In this document: piece after piece, positions 20,584 to 28,691 of the stretch | Position numbering within the stretch: the stretch's first letter is position 1 | Layout: each line of letters begins with the position of its first letter | Source of the DNA: JAIFWC01 sp035688135 | Lineage (GTDB): Bacteria > Patescibacteriota > Saccharimonadia > Saccharimonadales > UBA10212 | DNA length: 35,394 bases | Direction: 5' to 3' | NCBI GenBank assembly: GCA_035688135.1 | Contig: DASSNG010000048.1 | Coordinates: 1 to 35,394, forward strand | Translations under genes and position numbers: made by a program | Notes under the pieces: generated by a model | Seen by the model: only the letters and a program-made list of their open reading frames with translations | What the model was told of the DNA's origin: nothing | The model's database searches: none

Positions 20584-21468
20584 ATGTCTCAAGCCAAAAA
20601 AATAAGAAGGGTCCTGACAGGCGGGCTGCTGACGACTTTAAGCTTAATGGCAGCCGCAGCGCCGGCATTGGCGGTAACCACCCAATCGGGGTCTACCGGA
20701 GTCTCGGGCACCGTGCCCGGCCCGGCGCCCGCCCAGGCAGCTACGATTGATATACCCGCGAACGGCCAGAGCTTCAGCACTACGCCTATCACGGTGTCCG
20801 GCTTCTGCCCCTCGGACACGCTGGTAGAGATATATAAGAACAATGTCTTTTCCGGTTCGGCTCAGTGCCAAAGCGGCAGCTACACGCTGCAGGTGGACCT
20901 TTTTGACGGGCGCAACGACTTAGTGGCCAAAGTGTTCGACAGCCTTAACCAGCAGGGGCCGGATTCCAAAACGGTCACGGTTAATTTCTCGTCAGCTATT
21001 CCTATCGGGGGCCCCCGTATAACTCTTACCACGCAATACGCCAAGCGGGGCGCTGACCCCGGATCGATACTGACCTGGCCGACTACCTTGACCGGCGGTA
21101 CAGGGCCCTACGCATTCAGCATTGACTGGGGCGATAAGACTACCCCGGATCTTATAAGCCGTCCGGCGCCGGGGAATATCGATCTTCAGCATACTTACAC
21201 CCTGGCCGGAGTATATAAAGTGACAGTGAAGGCCACGGACGTAAAGGGTAATTCGGCGTTCCTGCAGCTGGTGGGAATCGCCAACGGTCCGGTCCAGCAG
21301 GCGGGCACGAACAGCAAAAACAGTATTATCACCAGCCAGAAAACAAAGGTCCTTATCTGGCCGGTCCTGGTACTGTTCGCCCTGCTTTTACTATCATACT
21401 GGCTGGGGCTGCGGCACCAGCTGGAAGCTATACGCAACCGGCTGTCAAAAGGCGACGCTCCCTTCTGA
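20584..21468 (+). CDS. Exported PKD-like domain protein with C-terminal membrane anchor (295 aa)
   Basis: Start chosen at ATG 20584, 8 nt after AGGTAGGG; a GTG at 20575 is an alternative. The signal peptide is cleaved near APALA. The first extracellular domain (about residues 52-135, IDIPANGQSFSTTPITVSGF and FDGRNDLVAKVFDSLN) resembles Ig-like bacterial surface domains. The second is PKD-like: GPYAFSIDWGDKT and HTYTLAGVYKVTVKATD carry the WGD and HxYxxxGxY signatures. A membrane helix (WPVLVLFALLLLSYWLGL) and a basic tail end the protein. It lies 23 nt after the DUF916-like gene and is probably co-transcribed, giving two anchored Ig-type proteins for the same surface assembly. Confidence 0.83.
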   Translation: MSQAKKIRRVLTGGLLTTLSLMAAAAPALAVTTQSGSTGVSGTVPGPAPAQAATIDIPANGQSFSTTPITVSGFCPSDTLVEIYKNNVFSGSAQCQSGSYTLQVDLFDGRNDLVAKVFDSLNQQGPDSKTVTVNFSSAIPIGGPRITLTTQYAKRGADPGSILTWPTTLTGGTGPYAFSIDWGDKTTPDLISRPAPGNIDLQHTYTLAGVYKVTVKATDVKGNSAFLQLVGIANGPVQQAGTNSKNSIITSQKTKVLIWPVLVLFALLLLSYWLGLRHQLEAIRNRLSKGDAPF

Positions 21469-21515
21469 GGCCAGGGGGCTCTTTCAATCCCGGGCTGGAT
21501 ACGGCGATAGCATGG

Positions 21516-21521
21516 TAGAAT
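21516..21521 (+). promoter_or_regulatory. Extended -10 box of mnmA
   Basis: ATGG-TAGAAT lies 7 nt before the ATG at 21529. The predicted transcript starts essentially at the start codon. Confidence 0.45.
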
Positions 21522-21528
21522 CTAACAG

Positions 21529-22572
21529 ATGAAAAAGACGGTTTTCGTAGGGCTTTCCGGCGGAGTTGACAGCACTGTCAGCGCCGCTCTGCTGAAACGG
21601 CAGGGCTATGGCGTGGTAGGCGTTTATATGAAAAACTGGAGCCGCGATTTGCCGGGCATGCCTTGCCCGTGGAAGGATGATTTTACCGATGCCAAACGGG
21701 TGGCTGTACAGCTGGGCATCGATTTTAAGATGTATGACTTTGAGAAGCAGTACCAGCAGAAAGTGGTGGATTATATGCTGGATGGATTCAGGGCGGGTAT
21801 AACCCCCAACCCGGACATAATGTGCAACCAGGAAATCAAATTCAAGCTATTTCTGGATATCGCTTTGGAAGACGGGGCTGACTATATAGCTACCGGCCAT
21901 TATGCCAATACGGCCGGCGGGCGGCTGCTTATGGCAAAAGACGCCAACAAAGACCAAACCTACTTCTTATACCGGGTTACTAAGGAGGCTCTAGGCAAGA
22001 CGATTTTCCCGCTGGGCGACTTAACAAAGCCCAAGGTCAGGGAGCTTGCCGGAGAATTCGGCCTGGTCACGGCTCAGAAGAAGGAAAGCATGGGCATCTG
22101 TTTCGTAGGCAAGGTAGGTATAAAGGAATTCCTGGAGCAGTACGTCCAGAAGCGGCCCGGGGACATTATTGACCGGTCCGGAAAAGTTATCGGCCGGCAT
22201 GACGGCGCGATCTTTTATACCATCGGCCAGCGCCATGGCCTGGATGTAGGCGGCGGTCTGCCCTATTACGTAACCGGCAAAGACATGGACAAGAACGAAG
22301 TGTATGTAACGACAGACCTGCAGGACGAAAAACTATGGAGCGATAAGATCAGGTTTGGGGCGGCACACTGGATTGGCAGCCCGCCGCCCGCAGAAAACCT
22401 GATGGTGCGCACCCGACACCGAGCCAAACTCATCCCGGTTAAAAAACTTAACAAGTTAAGTAATTTTGAGTACGAGGCGGAACTCAAAGAAGAAGTGCGG
22501 GCGCTGACGCCGGGGCAGTCAGCCGTCTTCTATACCGATACCGAATGCCTCGGCGGCGGCATCGTTTCTTAG
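21529..22572 (+). CDS. mnmA: tRNA 2-thiouridylase MnmA (347 aa)
   Basis: It thiolates U34 of tRNA-Lys, -Glu and -Gln in the cytoplasm, taking sulfur relayed from a cysteine desulfurase (candidate at 5859). The PP-loop GLSGGVDS is at residues 8-15. The catalytic cysteines are Cys99 (MCNQEIKF) and Cys191 (GICFVG). NPDIMCNQ, DYIATGHYA and the C-terminal beta-barrel (TPGQSAVFY, then CLGGGIV) are all present. Length is standard (about 350-370 aa). The dispersed palindrome at 22445-22462 encodes KLNKLSN in a loop of the C-terminal domain. Confidence 0.97.
   Translation: MKKTVFVGLSGGVDSTVSAALLKRQGYGVVGVYMKNWSRDLPGMPCPWKDDFTDAKRVAVQLGIDFKMYDFEKQYQQKVVDYMLDGFRAGITPNPDIMCNQEIKFKLFLDIALEDGADYIATGHYANTAGGRLLMAKDANKDQTYFLYRVTKEALGKTIFPLGDLTKPKVRELAGEFGLVTAQKKESMGICFVGKVGIKEFLEQYVQKRPGDIIDRSGKVIGRHDGAIFYTIGQRHGLDVGGGLPYYVTGKDMDKNEVYVTTDLQDEKLWSDKIRFGAAHWIGSPPPAENLMVRTRHRAKLIPVKKLNKLSNFEYEAELKEEVRALTPGQSAVFYTDTECLGGGIVS
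22445..22462 (+). repeat. Dispersed 18-bp palindrome, copy 3 (AACTTAACAAGTTAAGTA)
   Basis: Differs from copy 1 at one outer base. It lies within mnmA in the same reading frame as copy 1 (LNKLS). Confidence 0.75.
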
Positions 22573-22579
22573 GATGTGG

Positions 22580-22585
22580 TATAAA
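22580..22585 (+). promoter_or_regulatory. Extended -10 box of the gene at 22596
   Basis: TGTGG-TATAAA lies 10 nt before the ATG, immediately after the mnmA stop. Confidence 0.42.
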
Positions 22586-22595
22586 CAAAAGCATA

Positions 22596-23291
22596 ATGTC
22601 CGAAGAGCCTACCGAGTTTCCCCAAGCAACGCCCACTAACCACGGGCATTTCGAAGGACCTGCTACCAGGGGGGATTTTGAAGCCGCCCAAAAAATGGAT
22701 CCAAGGGATATAGCGCAGATTATTTTTCAGGAACGCCAGACCAGGAACGAGCTGACAAGAAGAGAAGCCGATATCTATGATGATACGACACTGGTGCTCA
22801 AAGGGCCGGTCTTCAGAAGAGAAGCGGACCATAAGCTCGCCGCTATAAATCCCGCTGAGCGCCGCCGCATGCGGCCAAACGGGGCCATCATAGGCAGCAT
22901 TGACGGCAAAGGGCTGAAGCTGGTAAATGATAAATACGGTCACGAGGCGGGAAATAAGATGCTGTTCAATATCGGCAGGCTGCTTGAAAGCGTGGCTCAC
23001 GAAGACGACCTGGTGGGCAGGCTGGCTGAAGGCAGCGACGAATTCGGCATCGTCCTTTTTTTCCGGGATGACATCAAAAAGCCGGAAGAGGTTTTAGAAG
23101 AAATCAATAAAAGACTTCTGCAGCGGGTCAAAGAGGCCGTTTCCCGGCATGAGATTGCCGGTCTGAAATGGAAGCTTGTAGTCTATTCGCCGGGTAACGA
23201 TATCCGCACAAGCCTGCATCTGGCCGACCCTATCCCCGACAGCGAGAATCTTATGGAATGGCCGCCAAAAGAAATACTGCCGTCACGGTAG
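22596..23291 (+). CDS. Degenerate GGDEF-domain protein (231 aa)
   Basis: ATG 22596 is chosen because a -10 box lies just upstream; the frame also extends into mnmA. A charged N-terminal helix region (residues 25-75, DIAQIIFQERQTRNELTRRE) precedes a GGDEF-like domain. SIDGKGLKLVNDKYGHEAGN (101-120) matches the IDxDxLKxINDxxGHxxGD region, with the second Asp replaced by Lys105. The signature loop is AEGSDEF (144-150) instead of GGDEF, with two extra residues before it. The upstream half of the domain is shortened. A diguanylate cyclase relative is clear, but cyclase activity is doubtful; it may bind nucleotide or serve as a partner protein. No sensor or membrane domain. Function unknown. Confidence 0.78.
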   Translation: MSEEPTEFPQATPTNHGHFEGPATRGDFEAAQKMDPRDIAQIIFQERQTRNELTRREADIYDDTTLVLKGPVFRREADHKLAAINPAERRRMRPNGAIIGSIDGKGLKLVNDKYGHEAGNKMLFNIGRLLESVAHEDDLVGRLAEGSDEFGIVLFFRDDIKKPEEVLEEINKRLLQRVKEAVSRHEIAGLKWKLVVYSPGNDIRTSLHLADPIPDSENLMEWPPKEILPSR

Positions 23292-23313
23292 AGGGCCGCT
23301 GCTTCTTATCTGT

Positions 23314-23319
23314 TAAAAT
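23314..23319 (+). promoter_or_regulatory. -10 box of alaS
   Basis: TAAAAT lies 9 nt before the ATG at 23329; no Shine-Dalgarno. Confidence 0.35.
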
Positions 23320-23328
23320 AAATGCTGA

Positions 23329-25209
23329 ATGACAGCCCAGGAAATCCGCCAAGCATATCTGAAATTCTTTGAGGAACGCGGCCATAAGATACTGCCGCGG
23401 GCACTTTTAGTGCCGCAGGATGACCCAACAACCCTGTTCACCGGCTCAGGCATGCAGCCGCTTGTACCGTACCTGTTAGGCCAGCCCCATCCCCAGGGCA
23501 GCCGGGTGGCCGACAGCCAAACCTGCTTCCGGGCAGAAGATATGGACGAGGTGGGCGACAACCGGCATACGACTTTCTTTGAAATGCTGGGCAACTGGAG
23601 CTTGGGGGATTATTTCAAAGAAGACCAGCTGGTGTGGTTCTGGGATTTCCTGACAAAAATCGTCGGGCTGGATCCGGGACGGCTTTATGTCAGCTGTTTC
23701 ATCGGCGACTCTCAGTTTGATATCCCAAAAGACACCGACAGCGCCAAAATCTGGAAAGATCTGTTCGCGCAGGAAGGAATAGACGCCGCCGAAGTTGAAA
23801 TCGGCAGCGAAGCCGATGGATACGCCAAGGGAATGGGCGGCGGCCGGATATTTTATTATGACGCCAGCAAGAACTGGTGGAGCCGCGAAGGCGTGCCGGC
23901 TAACATGCGCGATGGCGAGCCGGGAGGACCCGACAGCGAGGTGTTTTACGATTTTGGCACGCCGCACGACGATAAATTCGGCGAACACTGCCACCCTAAC
24001 TGCGACTGCGGCCGGTTTTTGGAAATCGGCAACAGCGTCTTTATGACCTACCGCAAAACCGCCGATAAGTTCGAAGAATTACCCAAGCCTAATGTGGATT
24101 TTGGCGGTGGCCTGGAAAGAATCGCCGCCGCGGCTATCAACTCGCCCGATATCTTCCATATAAGCCTTATCAAGCCGATAATCGAGGACCTGGAAAAGCT
24201 CAGCGGCAAAGAATATGAAAGCCATCAGAACAGTATGCGAGTAATCGCCGACCATCTGCGGGCCGGAGTTTTCCTGGCGGTTGACGGCGTCGTCCCTAGC
24301 AACAAACAGCAGGGTTACGTCCTCCGCCGGCTGATGCGGCGGGCTATCCGCTACGCTTTCGAGCTTGGTATAGAACAGGATTTATGCGAAAAAATCGCAC
24401 CCACGATTATCAATCTATACAAAACTGATTTTCCGGAAGTCGCCCAGCGCGAAAAAGAAGTCCTGGAAGTTTTTACCCGAGAAGAAAAAATCTTCCGCCA
24501 AACCCTCCGCTCCGGTGTCCGGGAATTCCAAAAGATGGCCCAGGGCAAACAGCAGCTGACAGGAGAGGTAATTTTCAAACTTTACGACACGTATGGTTTC
24601 CCAACTGAATTAAGCCTGGAAGAGGCCTTCACTCAAGAAGTCAAAGTAGACGAAAACTGGCAAAAAGACTTCGACAGACTGATGGAAGAACAGCGGCAGC
24701 GCAGCCAGACGGCCAGCGCCGGCATGTTCAAAGGCGGGCTGGTCGACCACTCGCCGGAAGTGGTCAAACTGCATACCACTACCCACCTGATGTACCAGGC
24801 GCTCAAGAATGTGCTTGGCAGCCACGTGGTCCAGCGGGGCAGCAACATCACGGCCGAACGCACCCGGTTTGATTTTTCCCACCCCGAAAAAGTAACCCGC
24901 GAGCAGCTGGACGAGGTGGAAAGCATCGTTAATGAACAGATAGCTAAAGACCTGCCGGTAACCTGGAAAGAAGAAAAGACCGAAGAGGCGTTTAAAAAAG
25001 GCGCGTCGGGAGCTTTTGGCGATAAATATGGCGACGTGGTCAAAGTTTATACCATCGGCGACGAAAACAGCCCCTTCAGCCGCGAAATCTGCGGCGGGCC
25101 GCACGTGGAGCATACCGGCTTGATAGGCGAAAGCGGCAAAAAGTTCAAAATCACCAAAGAAGAAGCCAGCTCCGCCGGCGTGCGCCGTATCAAAGCTGTC
25201 CTGCAGTAG
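23329..25209 (+). CDS. alaS: Alanyl-tRNA synthetase, short form lacking the C-Ala domain (626 aa)
   Basis: Class II synthetase. The N-terminal catalytic core has TAQEIRQAYLKFFEERGHKI, DNRHTTFFEMLGNWS (motif 1/2 region) and FGGGLERIAAA (motif 3). The tRNA-recognition helices include GYVLRRLMRRAIRY. The editing domain keeps the zinc ligands His482 and His486 (HTTTH) and Cys588 and His592 (CGGPH). The protein ends at SSAGVRRIKAVLQ, directly after the editing domain, so the coiled-coil and DHHA1 (C-Ala) domain, about 240 residues in typical bacterial AlaRS (about 870 aa), is absent. The natural stop and clean domain boundary argue for a genuine short form, not a frameshift. Such short AlaRS are seen in reduced genomes. 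Confidence 0.96.
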   Translation: MTAQEIRQAYLKFFEERGHKILPRALLVPQDDPTTLFTGSGMQPLVPYLLGQPHPQGSRVADSQTCFRAEDMDEVGDNRHTTFFEMLGNWSLGDYFKEDQLVWFWDFLTKIVGLDPGRLYVSCFIGDSQFDIPKDTDSAKIWKDLFAQEGIDAAEVEIGSEADGYAKGMGGGRIFYYDASKNWWSREGVPANMRDGEPGGPDSEVFYDFGTPHDDKFGEHCHPNCDCGRFLEIGNSVFMTYRKTADKFEELPKPNVDFGGGLERIAAAAINSPDIFHISLIKPIIEDLEKLSGKEYESHQNSMRVIADHLRAGVFLAVDGVVPSNKQQGYVLRRLMRRAIRYAFELGIEQDLCEKIAPTIINLYKTDFPEVAQREKEVLEVFTREEKIFRQTLRSGVREFQKMAQGKQQLTGEVIFKLYDTYGFPTELSLEEAFTQEVKVDENWQKDFDRLMEEQRQRSQTASAGMFKGGLVDHSPEVVKLHTTTHLMYQALKNVLGSHVVQRGSNITAERTRFDFSHPEKVTREQLDEVESIVNEQIAKDLPVTWKEEKTEEAFKKGASGAFGDKYGDVVKVYTIGDENSPFSREICGGPHVEHTGLIGESGKKFKITKEEASSAGVRRIKAVLQ

Positions 25210-25243
25210 CCCATCTTCCGGGGCGGAGCAGAGGTTAGCGTGC

Positions 25244-25249
25244 TATAAT
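25244..25249 (+). promoter_or_regulatory. Extended -10 box of the ftsA-like operon
   Basis: TGC-TATAAT lies 12 nt before the ATG at 25262. No -35 box or Shine-Dalgarno seen. Confidence 0.55.
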
Positions 25250-25261
25250 CTAATCTGAATT

Positions 25262-26578
25262 ATGGCTATGCTTAACAGGGCCAAATCTGCTGCCCATTCC
25301 CTGAAAAACAAAGTTCCCAAAAAGGCCGGTACCGCCAAGCGGTCCGGGCCGGCCGGCGAATATATGGTCGCCCTGGATGTGGGAACCGAATTCGTGAAAG
25401 CCCTGATTGGCCAGGTAATCGGCGACGAGGTGGAAATCATCGGCGTTGGCCGGGCGCACCAGGAACTGGCCGATATGCAGGCCGGCGCCATCGCCGATAT
25501 AGCCGCCGTGGTGGCTAACTGCGACAAAGCCTTGGCCGCCGCCGAGCAGCAGGCCGGCGTCAGCGCACGTACGGCAATGGTGGGCATAGCCGGCGAGCTG
25601 GTAAAAGGCACCACCAGTACGGTCCGATTTACCCGCAAGAACTCATCAAACGAGATAAGTATCGATGAGATGACCCGCATTATCGATCTGGTCCAGGAAC
25701 GGGCCGAAGCCAAGGCCCGCCAGGAGCTGGCCTGGGAATTGGGCGGTAAAGACGTGGAAGTACGGCTGGTTAACAGCGCCCTGGTACGGATAGACATAGA
25801 CGGATATAAAGTCACTAATCCGGTGGGCTTCCAGGGGCGCGACCTGGTGGTAGAAATGTATACCGCTTTCGCGCCAATGATACATATCGGTGCACTGGAA
25901 CGGACCGCCGCTGAACTTGACCTGGAGCTTCTGGCGGTAGCCGCCGAGCCGTTCGCCGTCGCCCGTTCGGTAGTCGGCGACGACCCTAACGCTTCTGTCA
26001 GCGCCATCCTGATGGACGTCGGCGGCGGCACTACCGACATCGCCGTAGTTAATGAGGGCGGCGTGGAAGGCACCAAGATGTTCGGTATCGGCGGGCGGGC
26101 ATTCACCCATGCCATAGAACGGCAGCTGGATATCGATTTCGTAAAAGCCGAAGCCCTTAAATTAGGATTATCAACCCACGAATCAAAACACCGGGCGGAC
26201 ATTGAAAAAGCGCTCAATAAGACGCTTAACGTGTGGATGAACGGCGTGGACTTGGCGTTGAACGAATTTCCCAAGCTGGATCATCTGCCGCACCGGATAC
26301 TGCTTTGCGGCGGCGGCTCCAGCCTGGAAATGTTGATGGACAGGTTGGAAAAAACCGATTGGCACAAGCGCCTGCCGTTTACCAGGAAACCGGTCGTCCA
26401 GCACATCAAGCCGGGCGAAGTCGTTGGTATAACCGATTCCACCGGCAGCATAACCGACCACACTTACATTACCGCCATGGGCTTGCTGCGGGTAGGGCTG
26501 GATACCTTGAATTCGGCGGTTGCCGATTCAGAGGAAGAAGGCATCCGCGGCCGGCTGAACAGGATGCTGAAGGTCTGA
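25262..26578 (+). CDS. ftsA: FtsA-like actin-fold ATPase (438 aa)
   Basis: Actin/HSP70-fold protein. Phosphate 1 motif MVALDVGTEFVKALIG (about 35-50), a 1C/SHS2-like insertion (about 80-190, ARTAMVGIAGELVKG), phosphate 2 motif ILMDVGGGTTDIAVV (about 243-257) and adenosine motif RILLCGGGSSLEML (about 347-360). FtsA anchors FtsZ and the divisome to the membrane; PilM, a close relative, anchors type IV pilus proteins. The SHS2-like segment and overall length favour FtsA or a Patescibacteria FtsA/PilM hybrid. The C-terminus (GIRGRLNRMLKV) is short, basic and amphipathic, as in FtsA membrane-targeting helices. It starts an operon with a bitopic membrane protein, ruvX and mltG. No ftsZ is in the window, so the name is provisional. 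Confidence 0.78.
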   Translation: MAMLNRAKSAAHSLKNKVPKKAGTAKRSGPAGEYMVALDVGTEFVKALIGQVIGDEVEIIGVGRAHQELADMQAGAIADIAAVVANCDKALAAAEQQAGVSARTAMVGIAGELVKGTTSTVRFTRKNSSNEISIDEMTRIIDLVQERAEAKARQELAWELGGKDVEVRLVNSALVRIDIDGYKVTNPVGFQGRDLVVEMYTAFAPMIHIGALERTAAELDLELLAVAAEPFAVARSVVGDDPNASVSAILMDVGGGTTDIAVVNEGGVEGTKMFGIGGRAFTHAIERQLDIDFVKAEALKLGLSTHESKHRADIEKALNKTLNVWMNGVDLALNEFPKLDHLPHRILLCGGGSSLEMLMDRLEKTDWHKRLPFTRKPVVQHIKPGEVVGITDSTGSITDHTYITAMGLLRVGLDTLNSAVADSEEEGIRGRLNRMLKV

Positions 26579-26579
26579 T

Positions 26580-28286
26580 ATGAGCGCAAAAGTACCCCCC
26601 AAACCCGCCAAAGACGTCGTTTACGTGGATGTAGACGATGAGATAACGGGCATCATTGATAAGGTTGAGAATTCAGCCCAGAAAGTCGTGGCATTGGTGC
26701 TGCCAAAGCGGGCCGCCAGCTTACAGAGCATCGTCAATATGAAGCTCCTGAAGCGCAGCGCTGAAGACGCCGGTAAGAACGTAGTGCTGATAACCAACGA
26801 GCACGCGCTGCTGCCGCTGGCCGGCGCCGCGGGGCTGCATGTTGCCAAGAATCTCCAAAGCCTGCCGGAAGTGCCGCAGATGCCGGGCGCATCCGGGGCG
26901 GCGGCCCGTACGGAACCAGAAGAAGCCGGCGCCGAAGACGCTGAGGACGAGGATGTGCCCTCAAAGTTCGATTACAGCCGCCCGGTGGGCGCGCTGGTAG
27001 CGGCGCATGAAGCCGAAAACCCCGAAACAATCGATTTGGACGACGAAGAGGACAAGCCGGAGCCCGCCGCGGCAAAGGCGCCCAAAGGTTCGAAGGTAAA
27101 AGTTCCCAACTTTGACCGCTTCAGAATGATGCTGGGGCTGGGCGGCCTGGCCCTGGTAGCGCTTATCGTATTTATAATCATGGCCATATTCGTCCTGCCT
27201 AAGGCCACCGTAACAATCAAGACTGTCAGCGAACCGGTATCGGCGAACTTTAACCTTACCGCTTCCGTAAAGACCAAGTCGCTGGACGCTGCCCAGGGCC
27301 TGATACCGGCCAAATTGGAAAGTACCGACCAGACCGGCACTCAGCAGGTCACCGCCACCGGCCAGCAGAATAACGGCCAAAAGGCGACCGGCAGCGTAAC
27401 CATGTCTACTTGCGTGTCGGGTTCATCTCCCCAAGACGTTCCCGCGGGGACCGGTGTCAGCTCCAACGGTTTGACTTACATTACTCAACAAACAGCTCAT
27501 TTCAATCCGACCTTCCAGCCTTGCGGAAACGGTACCGTTCTTGGCCAAAGCAACAGCGTGGATATCGTCGCTACCCAGGGCGGTTCCAAATATAACACCA
27601 GCATCAGCGGGGCGAGCGTTTCCGGGCGGTCGGGAGTTACCGCCGACGGTTCTGCTTCCGGCGGGACGGACAACATCGTCACGGTGCTCAGCCAGAGCGA
27701 CGTGGACAGCGCCAAAGATAAGCTTACCGGCGGCACCAGCGGCGATGATTTCACCAAGTCCTTCATCCAGAAACTGCAGGACCAGGGGGAGTACGTGCTG
27801 ACATCAACCCTTAAGGCTGGCGACGCCAAAGTCAGCGCGTCACCGGCAGTCGGACAGCCGGCCAGCACCGCCACCGTCACCATCAAGGTCAGCTATACGG
27901 TCCTTACGGTCCAAAAATCAGACCTCAGCCAGGCTATAGAAGATAAGACAGCAGACCAGATAGACAAATCCAAGCAGAAGCTTAACGGCAATTTCCTGAA
28001 CGATGCCAATGTGACCGTCCAGACCCAGCCGTCGTCCAGCTCCGCCGTGTTAAGTATCAGCGAAAGCACTACGGCCGTACCTATAATCGACACAAAGGCG
28101 GTCAAAAAGCTGGCGGAAGGCAAAAAGGCCGGCGATATCCAAGCGGCCATAAGCAATTGGCCGGGAGTGAAAAGCGTGGATGTTAACCTGAGTCCGTTCT
28201 GGGTCAGCAAGGCTCCCAAGAAAGATAGCAAGGTGACCGTTATCCTGCAGGAGGTCAAAGATAATTCAGCCAACAGTGCGCCCTGA
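26580..28286 (+). CDS. Large bitopic membrane protein with N-terminal Rossmann-like domain (568 aa)
   Basis: The gene starts 1 nt after the FtsA-like stop. The cytoplasmic N-terminal part (residues 10-95) begins VVYVDVDDEITGIIDKVENS, then VVALVLPKRAASLQSIVNMK and KNVVLITNEHALLPLAG, an alternating strand/helix pattern like a small Rossmann domain. An acidic disordered linker follows (about 98-175). One membrane helix (about 186-208, GLGGLALVALIVFIIMAIFVL) leads to a long extracellular region with baseplate-J-like strands (TGSVTMSTCVSGSSPQDVPA and GTGVSSNGLTYITQQ) and a C-terminal part with WPGVKSVDVNLSPFW. As I recall, similar Patescibacteria proteins are labelled baseplate J-like. Its tight coupling to the actin-fold gene suggests the two proteins interact at the membrane. 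Function unknown. Confidence 0.8.
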   Translation: MSAKVPPKPAKDVVYVDVDDEITGIIDKVENSAQKVVALVLPKRAASLQSIVNMKLLKRSAEDAGKNVVLITNEHALLPLAGAAGLHVAKNLQSLPEVPQMPGASGAAARTEPEEAGAEDAEDEDVPSKFDYSRPVGALVAAHEAENPETIDLDDEEDKPEPAAAKAPKGSKVKVPNFDRFRMMLGLGGLALVALIVFIIMAIFVLPKATVTIKTVSEPVSANFNLTASVKTKSLDAAQGLIPAKLESTDQTGTQQVTATGQQNNGQKATGSVTMSTCVSGSSPQDVPAGTGVSSNGLTYITQQTAHFNPTFQPCGNGTVLGQSNSVDIVATQGGSKYNTSISGASVSGRSGVTADGSASGGTDNIVTVLSQSDVDSAKDKLTGGTSGDDFTKSFIQKLQDQGEYVLTSTLKAGDAKVSASPAVGQPASTATVTIKVSYTVLTVQKSDLSQAIEDKTADQIDKSKQKLNGNFLNDANVTVQTQPSSSSAVLSISESTTAVPIIDTKAVKKLAEGKKAGDIQAAISNWPGVKSVDVNLSPFWVSKAPKKDSKVTVILQEVKDNSANSAP

Positions 28287-28689
28287 TTCTGCGGAAGAAT
28301 ATATCGGCGTGGATGTGGGCGGCGCGCGCGTGGGGATTTCCCGCGGTTCCAGCGCGGCCCGTTTGGCCGAGCCCCTTAAAACGGTGGGGGCCTCTGCCGC
28401 TATAGCCGAGCTTAAGGCTATGGCCCGTGAATCAGGCGCGGCGGGAATTGTCGTGGGCCTGCCGCGCAGCCTTAACGGCGATGATACGGCGCAGACCGGC
28501 TACGTCAGACGCTGGATTTCAGAAGCTAAAAAGGACATCGGCCTGCCATTTTATATCCAGGATGAGGCCTTGACTTCCAGAAGGGCGGAATCCGGCCGAA
28601 AGCAGCCGGGGCCGGCCGACGCCGAAGCCGCGGCTTTGATACTTCAGGACTTCCTTGACACTCCTAAAGAGGAAAGGGTAAGGTGCTAA
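28276..28689 (+). CDS. ruvX: Holliday junction resolvase-like RuvX/YqgF (137 aa)
   Basis: RNase H-fold nuclease family, linked to Holliday junction resolution and 16S rRNA 5' processing. It starts with GTG at 28276, overlapping the previous gene by 11 nt. Motifs: EEYIGVDVGGARVGIS (catalytic Asp13), AGIVVGLPRSLNGDD, QDEALTSRRAE (second acidic residue) and ADAEAAALILQDFL (third). Length is typical (about 135-150 aa). ruvX next to mltG is a common arrangement in bacteria and supports both calls. Confidence 0.92.
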   Translation: MRPDSAEEYIGVDVGGARVGISRGSSAARLAEPLKTVGASAAIAELKAMARESGAAGIVVGLPRSLNGDDTAQTGYVRRWISEAKKDIGLPFYIQDEALTSRRAESGRKQPGPADAEAAALILQDFLDTPKEERVRC

Positions 28690-28691
28690 AG

